Translations under genes and position numbers: made by a program
Source of the DNA: Prevotella sp.
GTDB lineage: Bacteria > Bacteroidota > Bacteroidia > Bacteroidales > Bacteroidaceae
Reading direction: 5' to 3'
Assembly: GCA_017395215.1 (NCBI GenBank)
Contig: JAFPVW010000196.1
Location: forward strand, 1-40,190
Length of the DNA stretch: 40,190 bases
Part shown: piece by piece, positions 1 through 8,767 of the stretch
Layout of the letters: each line of letters opens with the position of its first letter
Numbering within the stretch: position 1 is the first letter of the stretch
Notes under the pieces: model-generated
Seen by the model: only the letters and a program-made list of their open reading frames with translations
Databases searched by the model: none
What the model was told of the DNA's origin: nothing

Positions 1-895
1 AAATTGAAAATTGAGAATTGGTTTGCTCAACATGTTCCGCGCCTCGGACATCGGGGAAATACGGCATTTCCAGGCAGTCGGGCATGTGGCATGTGAAGCT
101 CACGTCGAGGATGGCGGTGCGGATTCCCTTGTCCTCGACGATGTCGACGACGTGGCTGACCAGCGGTCCCGTCTGCCAGGCGAAGGCGCTGCCGGGCTCG
201 AGGATAATCTTCAGCCAGGGATAGCGGTCGTGCAATCCTTTTAATACACGTATAAGGAGTTCCACGTCGTAGTCCTTGCGTGTCATCAGGTGGCCGCCAC
301 CCAGGTTGAGCCACTTCAGCTGTTTGAACCAGGCTGAGAACTTGTCTTCAATGTGAGCGAGTGTCCGTTCCAGCACGTCGGCACCACTCTCGCAGTGGCA
401 GTGGCAATGGAAACCCTCGATGTCCTTCGGTAATAACTCAGGCAGCTTGTCGGCTGTCACGCCGAACCGTGTACCGGGAGCGCAGGGGTTGTATAGGGCT
501 GTCCCCACTTCCGAATACTCGGGATTCACCCGCAGACCGATACTGACATCCTCTCCGACCCGTCGGTGCAGATGCTCATACTGCGATAGCGAGTTAAACG
601 TCAAGTGGCTGGAGCAGTTTACTATCTCGTCGAATTCCCAGTCCGTGTAAGCCGGTGAATAGGTGTGCGCTTTCTGCCCGAACTCCTCATAGGCCAGCCT
701 TGCCTCGCTCAGCGAGCTGGCCGTTGTCGACCGAATGTATTCTCTGAAGATGGGGAATGTCTTCCATAGTGCAAATGCCTTGAAAGCCAAGATGATTTCC
801 ACATCGGCACGGCGCGCCACATCGGCTATCAGCCGTAGGTTTCGCCTGAGCCGCTCCTCCTCTATGACGTAAATAGGGGTGTTCTTCTCTGACAT
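1..895 (-). CDS. nspC: Carboxynorspermidine decarboxylase, 3' end outside window
   Basis: PLP-dependent decarboxylase that converts carboxynorspermidine or carboxyspermidine to norspermidine or spermidine, the last step of the alternative polyamine route; cytoplasmic. About 298 residues are visible, with no stop before the window edge; the family is about 370-390 aa. The ATG at 895 gives MSEKNTPIYVIEEERLRRNL, a normal NspC start. The PLP lysine is expected at about K39 in AFKAFALWK. Other family landmarks are FNSLSQY, LNPCAPGTRFG-like (here YNPCAPGTRFG), EGFHCHCHCESGAD, LNLGGGH and ILEPGSAFAWQTG. The last visible residues, GAEHVEQTNSQFSI, fall in a variable loop and are partly encoded by a 7-nt tandem repeat at 2-20. 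The gene lies 26 nt after the DUF4861 gene on the same strand and may be co-transcribed with it. The partner carboxynorspermidine dehydrogenase is not in the window. Identification is by motif recall. Confidence 0.9.
   Translation of the reverse strand, partial: MSEKNTPIYVIEEERLRRNLRLIADVARRADVEIILAFKAFALWKTFPIFREYIRSTTASSLSEARLAYEEFGQKAHTYSPAYTDWEFDEIVNCSSHLTFNSLSQYEHLHRRVGEDVSIGLRVNPEYSEVGTALYNPCAPGTRFGVTADKLPELLPKDIEGFHCHCHCESGADVLERTLAHIEDKFSAWFKQLKWLNLGGGHLMTRKDYDVELLIRVLKGLHDRYPWLKIILEPGSAFAWQTGPLVSHVVDIVEDKGIRTAILDVSFTCHMPDCLEMPYFPDVRGAEHVEQTNSQFSI
2..20. repeat. Heptamer tandem repeat at window edge (site A)
   Basis: Units aattgaa, aattgag and a partial aattg follow each other at exact 7-nt spacing. 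The array lies inside the nspC reading frame and may continue beyond the window edge. It belongs to the period-7 repeats seen elsewhere in this window. Confidence 0.7.
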
Positions 896-921
896 GTGTC
901 CGCTTTTAATCTGGTAAAATT

Positions 922-2133
922 TTAAAACTCCACTTTGACGGGTTGCTCCACTTCGCGCTTCCAGGCTTTCAGGTAGTCGAACCACTCGCGGGCGGTGTGG
1001 TAGCCGAACTCCTCGTTGGCCGAGGTGTAGTTAATCTTATAGCTTAGGCGGCTGCCGTCGGTCTTGACGACAAAGGCGTAATTGTCCTTGTTGGCTGCCT
1101 CTTCGCTGGCAATGTGCTTGTTGGGGATGCAGATGGCGAGGCCGACAGTCTCGCGGTTCCACTTCACGGTGTCGGTCGAGGGGTAATCGGTGCCCCAGCA
1201 GGCGCGCAGTCCTTTGTGGTCGCTGAACTCCTCGGAGTCTTTCACGTTGATGATGCCCGTCGAGAAGCGGTAGCCGCTGACATCCTTGTTGAACAGCACG
1301 TCGACATCGGTGTCGCGGTGGCCGGCGTACTGGGTGTAGCGGAGAGTCATGTTAATGGGAGATTTAGCTGCATCGGCTTTCCATCCTCGGTCAATAACCT
1401 CGACGATGGTGCGGAGCGGACCGTAGCTGATGATGCGCTGTGTGCGCGAGCGGACGGGGTCGATCATGGTGGGTTCCTTGCCGTCCCAGCCGCGGAAGGC
1501 ACCAAGGCCGAAGGTGTTGCCTACCCAAAGCACGTCGTCGCCGTAGCCCTGCGTCTTCTGCTCGTCGGATGTGTAGAACTGAGTCTCTTTCAGCTCCAGC
1601 CGCTTCTTGAACTTCCCATAGAGGTCGAGCGTCTGCCGCTTGTCAAAGTATATGCGGATGCCGTTGAGCTCGCTTTCGAAGTCGACGCCGTGGTGGTGCT
1701 GCAGGTTATAGGAGTTGGCGCAGTCGCCCCGTGCCGTAATACTCTCGATGTAGTTGTCGTGGCGGTTCTTTTCCTTCACCTTGTCGTTGCGCATCAGCAT
1801 CTCGGCATAGACGCGGGCGGGGTAGGGGCGTGGCTCGCCCTGCTGATAGAGCTGGACGGTGTACTGCTTCTTTTCCTTACCCGCGAGGTCGGCCAGGAAG
1901 CAGAGCTCGTCGAACTGCTCGTCCTGATCGAGGTCATCCAGCTGGCAGGCAATCTCCTTGCCGTCGGAGGTGACCAGAGCCGAGCGGATGTCGCCGTATT
2001 TAGCTAAGGGAATGACCACCGGCTGGTCCGTGCGGTTGGTATTCACAGGATTGCTTACGCTTACGGTGATTGTCTGTTGCGCCATCGTTGTGGTGCTGAC
2101 GGCCAAAAGGGCCCAGAATAAACTTCGTTTCAT
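922..2133 (-). CDS. DUF4861 family secreted protein
   Basis: A 403-aa exported protein that resembles the DUF4861 family, found in Bacteroidota polysaccharide-degradation loci and often near pectin or uronate enzymes. Its biochemical activity is not something I can state. I place the start at ATG 2133, which gives the signal peptide MKRSLFWALLAVSTTTMAQ; an upstream in-frame TTG at 2160 lies against the -7 promoter box and is unlikely. The mature part starts with a beta-rich segment (NPVNTNRTDQPVVIPL) and continues with the GVDFESELNGIRIYFDKRQ region and a C-terminal AREWFDYLKAW segment. No membrane segment follows the signal, so periplasmic or surface location is likely. It is transcribed away from the GldB-like gene, and nspC follows 26 nt later. 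Confidence 0.75.
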   Translation of the reverse strand: MKRSLFWALLAVSTTTMAQQTITVSVSNPVNTNRTDQPVVIPLAKYGDIRSALVTSDGKEIACQLDDLDQDEQFDELCFLADLAGKEKKQYTVQLYQQGEPRPYPARVYAEMLMRNDKVKEKNRHDNYIESITARGDCANSYNLQHHHGVDFESELNGIRIYFDKRQTLDLYGKFKKRLELKETQFYTSDEQKTQGYGDDVLWVGNTFGLGAFRGWDGKEPTMIDPVRSRTQRIISYGPLRTIVEVIDRGWKADAAKSPINMTLRYTQYAGHRDTDVDVLFNKDVSGYRFSTGIINVKDSEEFSDHKGLRACWGTDYPSTDTVKWNRETVGLAICIPNKHIASEEAANKDNYAFVVKTDGSRLSYKINYTSANEEFGYHTAREWFDYLKAWKREVEQPVKVEF

Positions 2134-2157
2134 GTCTTTTGATTGTTTAGTAGAGCG

Positions 2158-2165
2158 CAAAAGTA
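2158..2165 (-). promoter_or_regulatory. Bacteroidota -7 box for DUF4861 gene
   Basis: On the minus strand the box reads TACTTTTG, matching TAnnTTTG, 25 nt upstream of ATG 2133. No good TTTG -33 element sits 19-21 nt further upstream, so this is a partial promoter match. Confidence 0.5.
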
Positions 2166-2204
2166 ATTATTTTCAAACTATTTTTTATCTTTTTTAGGTT
2201 AAAA

Positions 2205-2236
2205 TTTGGATTTTACAATATTATTTAGTAATTTTG
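2205..2236 (+). promoter_or_regulatory. Bacteroidota promoter for GldB-like gene
   Basis: TTTG at 2205-2208 is followed by exactly 20 nt and then TAATTTTG at 2229-2236, a full match to the sigma-ABfr consensus. It supports ATG 2276 as the start and rules out the in-frame TTG at 2234, which lies inside the -7 box. Confidence 0.8.
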
Positions 2237-2275
2237 CAGTCGAATTTAAACAAAATTCACTCTATAACGACGAAA

Positions 2276-3112
2276 ATGCGAAGGATATACATACTGCTCT
2301 TGGCCGTGATGCTTGTCTGTATTGGCTGCGAATGGCGCCTCACTTCTTCTGACGACAAGCAGGAAGTGCGGGTTGCCGTCGAGCGGTACGACCGTATCCA
2401 GAGCCTGTATCTGACGACGGGCGACTTCTCGGCCCTGCAGCAGATGAATACCGTCTACCCACAGCAGACGCGAACGCTGATAGAGGACGTCTTGAAGATT
2501 GGTCATGTGAACGACTCGGAGATTAACCTGAAGTTCCTGGCTTTTTATCAGGACTCCACCCTTCAGACCTTGCTTGCCGAGGCTGAGCAGCAATATGCCA
2601 ACATGGACGACATCAACCAGGAACTCACCGATGCCTTTGCACGTCTGCAGGAGATGATTCCCGATATTGAGGTTCCGCTGATATATGCCCAGATAGGTTC
2701 GCTCGACCAGAGCGTCATCGTCGGCAATGGCCTGTTGGGCATTTCGCTCGACAAGTATCTGGGCAAGGACTATCCGCTCTATCTGCGCGAGGACTATGGC
2801 TATACCGCTGAACAGCGCCAGGTAATGACTCGTCAGAACATCGTGCCCGACTGCATCGGCTTCTATCTTCTGAGTCTCTTCCCGATGCCTTCAGAGTATG
2901 CGCAGAGCCAGCTTGGGCGCGACATGCACATCGGGAAAGTGCAGTGGGTCGTCAACCAGGCTATGAACGAGACAGTGTTCAATACGCTCTACACCCGTAA
3001 TGTGGGCCATTACATGAAGAGCCATCCTGATGTGACGACCACTGAGTTGCTTCAGAAGAACTATTTCATCAATTCAGCTGAGATTTCAACTGGCCTTACA
3101 GACTCAGACTGA
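2276..3112 (+). CDS. GldB-like lipoprotein
   Basis: A 278-aa lipoprotein that resembles the GldB family (gliding-motility-associated lipoprotein, also kept in many non-gliding Bacteroidota). The N terminus MRRIYILLLAVMLVCIGC is a type II signal peptide with lipobox CIGC; the lipidated Cys is residue 18. Family-like segments include the helical RYDRIQSLYL region, PDIEVPLIYAQIGSLDQSVI, LLGISLDKYLGKDYPLY and the C-terminal KVQWVVNQAMNETVFN. ATG 2276 follows a full promoter at the right distance. The gene converges with valS, whose stop lies 11 nt downstream, and there is no room for a long terminator. No other gliding gene is nearby, so the motility role is doubtful here; GldB relatives are thought to act in the envelope. 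Confidence 0.75.
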   Translation: MRRIYILLLAVMLVCIGCEWRLTSSDDKQEVRVAVERYDRIQSLYLTTGDFSALQQMNTVYPQQTRTLIEDVLKIGHVNDSEINLKFLAFYQDSTLQTLLAEAEQQYANMDDINQELTDAFARLQEMIPDIEVPLIYAQIGSLDQSVIVGNGLLGISLDKYLGKDYPLYLREDYGYTAEQRQVMTRQNIVPDCIGFYLLSLFPMPSEYAQSQLGRDMHIGKVQWVVNQAMNETVFNTLYTRNVGHYMKSHPDVTTTELLQKNYFINSAEISTGLTDSD

Positions 3113-3123
3113 GCCGTTGCCGC

Positions 3124-5835
3124 CTACTTACCTTGTAGGGCGGCAATCGACTCCTTCAGTGAGGCGATCTTCTCCTCGGCATCACTCTGCTTCTTGCGCT
3201 CCATAGCCACGACGGCTTCGGGGGCATTCTGCACGAAGCGCTCGTTCGACAGTTTCTTCTTCACGCCGGCCAGGAATCCTTCCAGGTGCTGCAGTTGGGT
3301 TTCCATCTTCTGAATCTCGGCTTCCACGTCAATGAGGTTGCCTAAGGGCACGGCAAACTCGTCGGTGCCTACCATGAAGGTCGAGGCGGTGGCGTCCTTC
3401 TCGCTGACAATGCTAACAGCCGTTGTGCCCGACATCTTCATAATTGCGGCATTGTACTGCTCGTAGTCATTTTTGCCTACCACCTGTAGTTCCAGCGGCT
3501 CCTTCTGTGCGATGTTCTTCGACGAGCGTACGGTGCGCACACCCGAGACAATCTGCTTCACCTGCTCAATGGCGCTGGTCAGCAGCTCGTCTTCGGCAGT
3601 GGGAGCCGGCAGCTCCAGCTTGTCGCGCATGATGCTCTCACCGGGCTTGCGGTCGTACAGGTGCTGCCACAGTTCCTCGGTGATGAAGGGCATGAAGGGG
3701 TGGAGCATCTTCAGTAGTGTCTCAAAGAATTTGAGCGTCTTGTCGTAGGTCTGTCGGTCGATGGGCTGAGCCTCGCCGTTGATGTAGGCAGGCTTCACCA
3801 TCTCCAGGTACCAGCTCGAGAACTCGTCCCAGAACAGTTTGTAGACGGCCATGAGGGCTTCCGAGATGCGGTACTTCTTGAACAGGTCGTCGACTTCGGC
3901 ATTCGTCTGGCGCAGCTTAGCCTCAAACCACTTCGTGGCAATCTTGCCAGCCTCCGACTGCTCGATGTCGGCCACCTTCCAGCCCTTGACCAGACGGAAG
4001 GCATTCCAGATCTTATTGTTGAAGTTGCGCCCCTGCTCGCAGAGAGCCTCGTCGAAGAGAATGTCGTTGCCTGCGGGTGCAGAGAGCATCATGCCCATGC
4101 GCACGCCGTCGGCACCGAACTTCTCAATGAGCTCGATGGGGTCGGGGCTGTTGCCTAATGACTTCGACATCTTGCGGCCCAGCTTGTCGCGGACGATACC
4201 GGTGAAGTAGACATTCTTGAAGGGGAACGTGCCCATATACTCCTCGCCGGCCATGATCATGCGTGCCACCCAGAAGAAGATGATGTCGGGGGCGGTCACC
4301 AGGTCTGAGGTGGGGTAGTAGTAGCTGATTTCCTCGTTGCCGGGATTGCGGATGCCGTCGAACAGCGAGACGGGCCACAGCCAGCTTGAGAACCATGTGT
4401 CGAGGGCATCCTCGTCCTGACGCAGGTCAGCGTCCGTCATTGCGGGATTCTTCTGCTGGGCCAGCTTCAGGGCTTCCTCGCGGGTTTCGGCGACGACAAA
4501 GTCGTTGTCGCCCTCACCATAGTAGTAGGCGGGAATGCGGTGGCCCCACCAGAGCTGGCGGCTGATGCACCAGTCCTGAATGTTCTCGAGCCAGTTCTTA
4601 TAGGTGTTGACGTACTTCTGCGGATAGAAATGCATCTCGCCGTTGAGCACGGGCGGCAGGGCGATGTCGGCGAAGTGCTTCATCGACAGGAACCACTGCA
4701 TCGACAGGCGCGGCTCGATGGCTGTGTCTGGGTTGCGCTCCGAGTAGCCCACCTTATTAGTATAGTCCTCGATTTTCTCCATCAGTCCGGCCTCCTTCAA
4801 GTCTTTGGCAATCTGCTTGCGGCAGTCCATGCGGTCCATGCCGACGTAGATGGGCGACTGCTCCGAGATGGTGCCGTCGGGGTTGAAGATGTCGATGGTC
4901 TCAAGGTTATGCGTCTTGCCCAGCATGTAGTCGTTGGTGTCGTGGGCGGGCGTCACCTTCAGACAGCCCGTACCGAACTCGATATCCACGTAGCGGTCCT
5001 CGATGACGGGGATGACGCGGCCCACCAGAGGTACGATGACCTTACGGCCCTTCAGCCACTGGTTCTTCGGGTCTTTCGGGTTGATACACATGGCGGTATC
5101 GCCCATGATGGTTTCGGGACGGGTGGTGGCGACGACGGCGTAGTAGCCCTTCTCATCCTTGTGGATGACGTCGCCCTCGCTGGCTGCGATGGTATCGCTG
5201 CATACGGAACCGTCGGCGTTGGCTACGTAGTATTTCAGGTGGAAGAGGTGGCTCTGCTCCTCCTTGTAGATGACTTCCTCGGTGGAAAGGGCGGTGAGGG
5301 CCTTGGGATCCCAGTTCACCATGCGCAGGCCGCGGTAGATGAGGCCCTTGTTGTAGAGGTCGACGAAGACCTTGATGACGCTCTCCGAGCGCGTCTCGTC
5401 CATCGTGAATGCCGTGCGGTCCCAGTCGCAGGAGGCACCGAGCCGACGCAGCTGCTTCAGGATGATGCCGCCGTGCTCATGGGTCCAGTCCCAGGCGTGC
5501 TCCAGGAACTGGTCGCGCGTCAGGTCGTGCTTCTTGATGCCCTGCTCGGCCAGCTTCTTCACTACCTTGGCCTCGGTAGCAATCGAGGCGTGGTCGGTGC
5601 CCGGCACCCAGCAGGCGTTCTTGCCCTCCATGCGTGCGCGGCGCACCAGGATGTCCTGGATGGTGTTGTTCAGCATGTGTCCCATGTGGAGCACGCCAGT
5701 CACGTTGGGCGGCGGTATGACGATGGTGTAAGGCTCACGGCCGTCGGGTTTGCTACTGAAGAGTTTGTTGTCCAGCCAGTACTGGTACCATTTCGATTCG
5801 ACCTCTTTCGGGTCGTATTTGCTTGCTATTTCCAT
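3124..5835 (-). CDS. valS: Valyl-tRNA synthetase
   Basis: Class I aminoacyl-tRNA synthetase charging tRNA-Val with valine; cytoplasmic and essential. The protein is 903 aa, in the normal range. The HIGH signature is HMGH at residues 50-53 within [16 protein letters not shown], and the KMSKS loop is at residues 555-559 ([10 protein letters not shown]). The editing domain lies between them ([20 protein letters not shown]), followed by the anticodon-binding domain with [10 protein letters not shown]. The C-terminal coiled-coil tRNA-binding arm has the usual [16 protein letters not shown] and [18 protein letters not shown] segments. ATG 5835 is chosen because [20 protein letters not shown] is the usual start. 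A TTG 45 nt upstream would lie close to the promoter. The gene is divergent from mazG. Confidence 0.98.
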   Translation of the reverse strand: MEIASKYDPKEVESKWYQYWLDNKLFSSKPDGREPYTIVIPPPNVTGVLHMGHMLNNTIQDILVRRARMEGKNACWVPGTDHASIATEAKVVKKLAEQGIKKHDLTRDQFLEHAWDWTHEHGGIILKQLRRLGASCDWDRTAFTMDETRSESVIKVFVDLYNKGLIYRGLRMVNWDPKALTALSTEEVIYKEEQSHLFHLKYYVANADGSVCSDTIAASEGDVIHKDEKGYYAVVATTRPETIMGDTAMCINPKDPKNQWLKGRKVIVPLVGRVIPVIEDRYVDIEFGTGCLKVTPAHDTNDYMLGKTHNLETIDIFNPDGTISEQSPIYVGMDRMDCRKQIAKDLKEAGLMEKIEDYTNKVGYSERNPDTAIEPRLSMQWFLSMKHFADIALPPVLNGEMHFYPQKYVNTYKNWLENIQDWCISRQLWWGHRIPAYYYGEGDNDFVVAETREEALKLAQQKNPAMTDADLRQDEDALDTWFSSWLWPVSLFDGIRNPGNEEISYYYPTSDLVTAPDIIFFWVARMIMAGEEYMGTFPFKNVYFTGIVRDKLGRKMSKSLGNSPDPIELIEKFGADGVRMGMMLSAPAGNDILFDEALCEQGRNFNNKIWNAFRLVKGWKVADIEQSEAGKIATKWFEAKLRQTNAEVDDLFKKYRISEALMAVYKLFWDEFSSWYLEMVKPAYINGEAQPIDRQTYDKTLKFFETLLKMLHPFMPFITEELWQHLYDRKPGESIMRDKLELPAPTAEDELLTSAIEQVKQIVSGVRTVRSSKNIAQKEPLELQVVGKNDYEQYNAAIMKMSGTTAVSIVSEKDATASTFMVGTDEFAVPLGNLIDVEAEIQKMETQLQHLEGFLAGVKKKLSNERFVQNAPEAVVAMERKKQSDAEEKIASLKESIAALQGK

Positions 5836-5857
5836 ATACCTATTTATAAATTGGGTG

Positions 5858-5865
5858 CAAAGGTA
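5858..5865 (-). promoter_or_regulatory. Bacteroidota -7 box for valS
   Basis: The minus strand reads TACCTTTG 22 nt upstream of the valS ATG. A weak -33 match (GTTG) is found about 19 nt further upstream. It is divergent from the mazG promoter. Confidence 0.6.
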
Positions 5866-5904
5866 CAACTTTTCTGCCAAAACTCAACAAGATTTTGCCA
5901 AAAA

Positions 5905-5936
5905 GTTGGCTGTTTGGAAAATAATGCTTACCTTTG
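5905..5936 (+). promoter_or_regulatory. Bacteroidota promoter for mazG
   Basis: GTTG at 5905-5908 (one mismatch to TTTG) is followed by 20 nt and TACCTTTG at 5929-5936. The -7 box overlaps the alternative ATG at 5924, so that upstream start is unlikely. Confidence 0.6.
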
Positions 5937-5968
5937 CGGTTGAAAAACAGAATAACGACGCAAGAAAA

Positions 5969-6841
5969 ATGCATACACGAGAAGAACAGATGAAGGCTTT
6001 CGGGCGCCTGCTCGACGTGCTCGACCAGTTGCGCGAGAAGTGTCCGTGGGACAAGAAGCAGACCAACGAAAGCCTGCGGCCCAACACGATTGAGGAGGTG
6101 TACGAACTGTGCGATGCCCTGATGCGCGACGACCGGAAGAACATCTGCAAGGAGCTGGGCGACGTACTGATGCACGTGATGTTCTATGCCAAGATTGGCT
6201 CCGAGACGGGCGACTTCGACATGGCCGACGTGTGCCAGATGCAAGCCGACAAGCTGATATTCCGCCATCCCCACATCTACCATCCATCGCAGGTGGGCGC
6301 CGAGGAGCCCAGGCCGCTGCCCTACGTCCCCGAGGAGGCCGCTGCCGACGAGTCACGTCGCGAGTTTTCGGATGCCAAGACCTCGGAGCAGGTGCTGCAG
6401 AACTGGGAGCAGATCAAACTGAAGGAGAAGGACGGCAACAAGACCGTGCTCTCGGGCGTTCCCGCCTCGCTGCCCTCGCTCATCAAGGCCTACCGCATAC
6501 AGGACAAGGCCCGTAACGTAGGCTTCGACTGGCAAAAGAAGGAGGATGTCTGGCAGAAGGTCCACGAGGAGCTGGCTGAGCTGGAGGCCGAGCTTGCCCG
6601 CGACGACAAGGAGCGCTCTACCAATGAGCTTGGCGACTTCCTCTTCTCGGTCATCAATGCGGCCCGGCTTTACAAGCTGAATCCCGAGAATGCGCTGGAG
6701 CGTACCAACCAGAAGTTTATTTCGCGCTTCGGCTACATCGAGCAGCACAGCATCCGCGCTGGTAAGCCACTGACGGAGATGTCGTTAGAGGAAATGGATG
6801 AACTTTGGAATGAAGCAAAGTGCAAGGAGCAGGAAGACTAA
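5969..6841 (+). CDS. mazG: MazG nucleoside triphosphate pyrophosphohydrolase
   Basis: Hydrolyses (d)NTPs to NMP and pyrophosphate; a house-cleaning enzyme in the cytoplasm. The 290-aa protein has two MazG domains. The first (about residues 25-125) has CPWDKKQTNESLRPNTIEE and KELGDVLMHVMFYAKIG. The second (about 180-275) has GFDWQKKEDVWQKVHEELAE and STNELGDFLFSVINAARL. The acidic metal-binding EE/E clusters are present in both. The C-terminal RTNQKFISRFGYIE is typical. ATG 5969 (MHTREEQMKAFGRLL) suits the family and the promoter. A lipocalin-like lipoprotein gene starts 16 nt after the stop, and rnz follows, so the three may form one transcript. Confidence 0.95.
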   Translation: MHTREEQMKAFGRLLDVLDQLREKCPWDKKQTNESLRPNTIEEVYELCDALMRDDRKNICKELGDVLMHVMFYAKIGSETGDFDMADVCQMQADKLIFRHPHIYHPSQVGAEEPRPLPYVPEEAAADESRREFSDAKTSEQVLQNWEQIKLKEKDGNKTVLSGVPASLPSLIKAYRIQDKARNVGFDWQKKEDVWQKVHEELAELEAELARDDKERSTNELGDFLFSVINAARLYKLNPENALERTNQKFISRFGYIEQHSIRAGKPLTEMSLEEMDELWNEAKCKEQED

Positions 6842-6857
6842 AAAAGATGACAATACT

Positions 6858-7448
6858 ATGAGCAAGAACAATTTCGTTTGGCTGATGATTGCCGTAGCCG
6901 CGATGACGGCCAGTTGTGACAACAAGAGCTCCCGTCAGACGACGGAAGTAGTCCCAGACTCGACGGCTGCCGACGTGGTGGACCGTGACTTTACGCTCTA
7001 TGGCGTCTGTGGTGACGGTTCGGCCATGAACACACTGCAGCTGATAACCGACGAGGGCGATACGGTGGACTTGAGCATCGGCGACGCTAACGACAGAGGC
7101 CTGTGCTTCGGCGGATTCCAGAGTGGCGACCGCATGGCAGTCATCCTGGAAGAGAACGAGACAACCGCCAGCCAGGTCATCAACCTGACGGCCTTGACGG
7201 GCGACTGGGTGACCTCTGCCCCCGCCAACTCGCCATCGGGCATTCGCCTGAAGGAGGATGGCGTGGCCGAGAACATCGGTGACGGGACGGTGGAGTACCG
7301 GTCGTGGCGTCTCTTCAACGGCCGGCTATTGATAGAGTGCGTGCGCGACGGGGCAACGGAGACAGGCTCCTACGAAATCGTGTCGATAGGTCCCGACTCG
7401 CTCGTGTTCAAGGACAATGCCAGGAGATTTGAATTTAGCCGTAAGTAG
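6858..7448 (+). CDS. Lipocalin-like lipoprotein
   Basis: A 196-aa putative lipoprotein. Residues 1-20 (MSKNNFVWLMIAVAAMTASC) are a type II signal peptide; the Cys at 20 is followed by DNKSS. The mature part is beta-rich. A GDWVTSAPANSPSGIRLKEDGVAEN segment (about residues 115-140), followed by RSWRLFNGRLLIEC and the C-terminal DSLVFKDNARRFEF, looks like the lipocalin-like/META-type barrels common in Bacteroidales. That assignment is from pattern memory. ATG 6858 starts just before the signal peptide. The gene sits between mazG (16 nt upstream) and rnz (start 5 nt after its stop), which suggests one operon but does not suggest a function. Confidence 0.75.
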   Translation: MSKNNFVWLMIAVAAMTASCDNKSSRQTTEVVPDSTAADVVDRDFTLYGVCGDGSAMNTLQLITDEGDTVDLSIGDANDRGLCFGGFQSGDRMAVILEENETTASQVINLTALTGDWVTSAPANSPSGIRLKEDGVAENIGDGTVEYRSWRLFNGRLLIECVRDGATETGSYEIVSIGPDSLVFKDNARRFEFSRK

Positions 7449-7452
7449 CGCT

Positions 7453-8367
7453 GTGGAGCCGTTCAGAGTCCATATCTTAGGCTGCGGCAGCGCGCTGCCC
7501 ACGCTGCGCCATTATCCCTCGGCCCAGATAGTCGAGGTGCGCGAGAAGCTGTTCATGGTCGACTGTGGCGAGGGCGTGCAGATGCAGCTGCGCCGCTGTC
7601 ATGTACGCTTCACGAAGGTGAGCCACGTGTTCATCTCACACCTGCACGGCGACCACTGCTTCGGACTGATAGGCATGATTTCAACCTTCGGGCTGGTGGG
7701 TCGCACGGCCACGCTGCATATCCATGCCAACGAGTTGCTGAACGACATGCTGCAACGGCAGATGGCCCTCTTCTGCCACGACCTGGGCTACGAGGTGGTG
7801 TTCCATCCGCTCGACGCCACGCACCGTGACATCATCTACGAGGACCGTTCGCTGACTGTAGAGACCATACCCCTGACCCACCGGCTGCCCACCTGCGGAT
7901 TCCTGTTCCGCGAGAAACCCCTGCTGCCTCACATTCGCCGCGACATGATTGACTTCTACCAGATTCCAACCTCGCAGATACAGAACATCAAGAACGGTGC
8001 TGACTGGACGCTCAGCGACGGCACCATCGTGCCCAATGCCAGGCTGGTCACCCCAGCCGACGCTCCCCGCAGCTATGCCTACTGCAGCGACACTCGCTAC
8101 ATGCCCGAACTGCACAAGCAGCTCAAGGGCGTCAGCACGCTCTACCATGAGAGCACCTACGGCGAGGACAACCTCCAGATGGCTCAGAAGTACAACCACT
8201 CGACGGCCCGTCAGGCGGCAATGGTGGCCCGCGACGCCGGCGTCGGTCAGCTCGTGCTGGGTCACTACAGCTCGCGCTACGAGGATGAGACGGTGCTGCT
8301 CAATGAGGCCCGCGAAGTGTTCGAAAATGTGCGTCTGAGCAACGAAATGGACGTCATAAACGTCTAA
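7453..8367 (+). CDS. rnz: Ribonuclease Z (GTG start)
   Basis: Metallo-beta-lactamase-fold endonuclease that trims tRNA 3' ends; cytoplasmic, zinc-dependent. The 304-aa protein has the phosphodiesterase motif HLHGDHCFGL (about residues 63-72), preceded by LGCGSALPTLRHYPSAQ and MVDCGEG. Later ligands are in CSDTRYMPELHKQ, YHESTYGEDN and KYNHSTARQAAMVAR, ending with LVLGHYSSRY. GTG 7453 is chosen because VEPFRVHILGCGSALPT matches the family's very short N terminus. An in-frame ATG at 7417 would add 12 residues and overlap the lipoprotein gene by 32 nt. Downstream, 8384-8401 is a short AT-rich palindrome just before the next promoter. Confidence 0.95.
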   Translation: MEPFRVHILGCGSALPTLRHYPSAQIVEVREKLFMVDCGEGVQMQLRRCHVRFTKVSHVFISHLHGDHCFGLIGMISTFGLVGRTATLHIHANELLNDMLQRQMALFCHDLGYEVVFHPLDATHRDIIYEDRSLTVETIPLTHRLPTCGFLFREKPLLPHIRRDMIDFYQIPTSQIQNIKNGADWTLSDGTIVPNARLVTPADAPRSYAYCSDTRYMPELHKQLKGVSTLYHESTYGEDNLQMAQKYNHSTARQAAMVARDAGVGQLVLGHYSSRYEDETVLLNEAREVFENVRLSNEMDVINV

Positions 8368-8400
8368 AAAGGGCAAATATTGCATTTTTTCGTGAAAAAA

Positions 8401-8432
8401 TTTGGTAGTTAATCAGAAAAACCGTATATTTG
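8401..8432 (+). promoter_or_regulatory. Bacteroidota promoter for CTD-like/LDT/sigma operon
   Basis: TTTG at 8401-8404, a 20-nt spacer, then TATATTTG at 8425-8432: a full consensus match. It lies 24 nt upstream of ATG 8456 and could drive the whole 8456-11832 gene run. Confidence 0.8.
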
Positions 8433-8455
8433 CACAGGAAAAAATATATGCATAT

Positions 8456-8767
8456 ATGACGAAAAGACTACTTATAATTTCATTAGCAGGGCTTTTGACG
8501 GCCTTTGCGCCTCAGAAAGTGCTGGCCTCCGAGATAGAATCCGTCGCCGTTGAGCAGACGGAGGATCAGGTCGAAGTCAGCGTTGAGGGGCAGACGGCAT
8601 ACGTTACCGGAGCCCAGGGGAAGGAGTTGATTGTGGTTTCGCTTACGGGCCGTCAGTTGCTGAAAGTGAAGATTGACAGTGCCTCGCAGCGTATAGAATT
8701 AAACATTCCAAAAGGTTGCTACATTTTGAAAGTTGGCAAGGTGGTAAGAAAGATTCAGGTTCACTGA
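8456..8767 (+). CDS. Small secreted protein, CTD-like only
   Basis: A 103-aa exported protein. Residues 1-24 (MTKRLLIISLAGLLTAFAPQ plus KVLA) form a signal peptide, probably cut after VLA. The rest is short and beta-rich. Its second half (VVSLTGRQLLKVKID, then IPKGCYILKVGKVVRKIQV) resembles the C-terminal sorting domains of Por/T9SS cargo, where a DxxGR-like turn is followed by GxYxLKV and a basic end. Here that domain makes up almost the whole mature protein and there is no cargo. ATG 8456 fits a full promoter 24 nt upstream. The last 52 nt overlap the L,D-transpeptidase frame. The family is not known to me; a degenerate or stand-alone CTD is inferred. Confidence 0.7.
   Translation: MTKRLLIISLAGLLTAFAPQKVLASEIESVAVEQTEDQVEVSVEGQTAYVTGAQGKELIVVSLTGRQLLKVKIDSASQRIELNIPKGCYILKVGKVVRKIQVH

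Noticed and set aside
2234-2275. Longer N terminus for the GldB-like gene
   Set aside because: Its TTG start lies inside the -7 promoter box and would spoil the lipoprotein signal.
4540-5943. Long open frame on the plus strand opposite valS
   Set aside because: Mirror of the valS frame in GC-rich DNA; low-complexity Val/Asp/Leu-rich product without domains. valS motifs are clear on the other strand.
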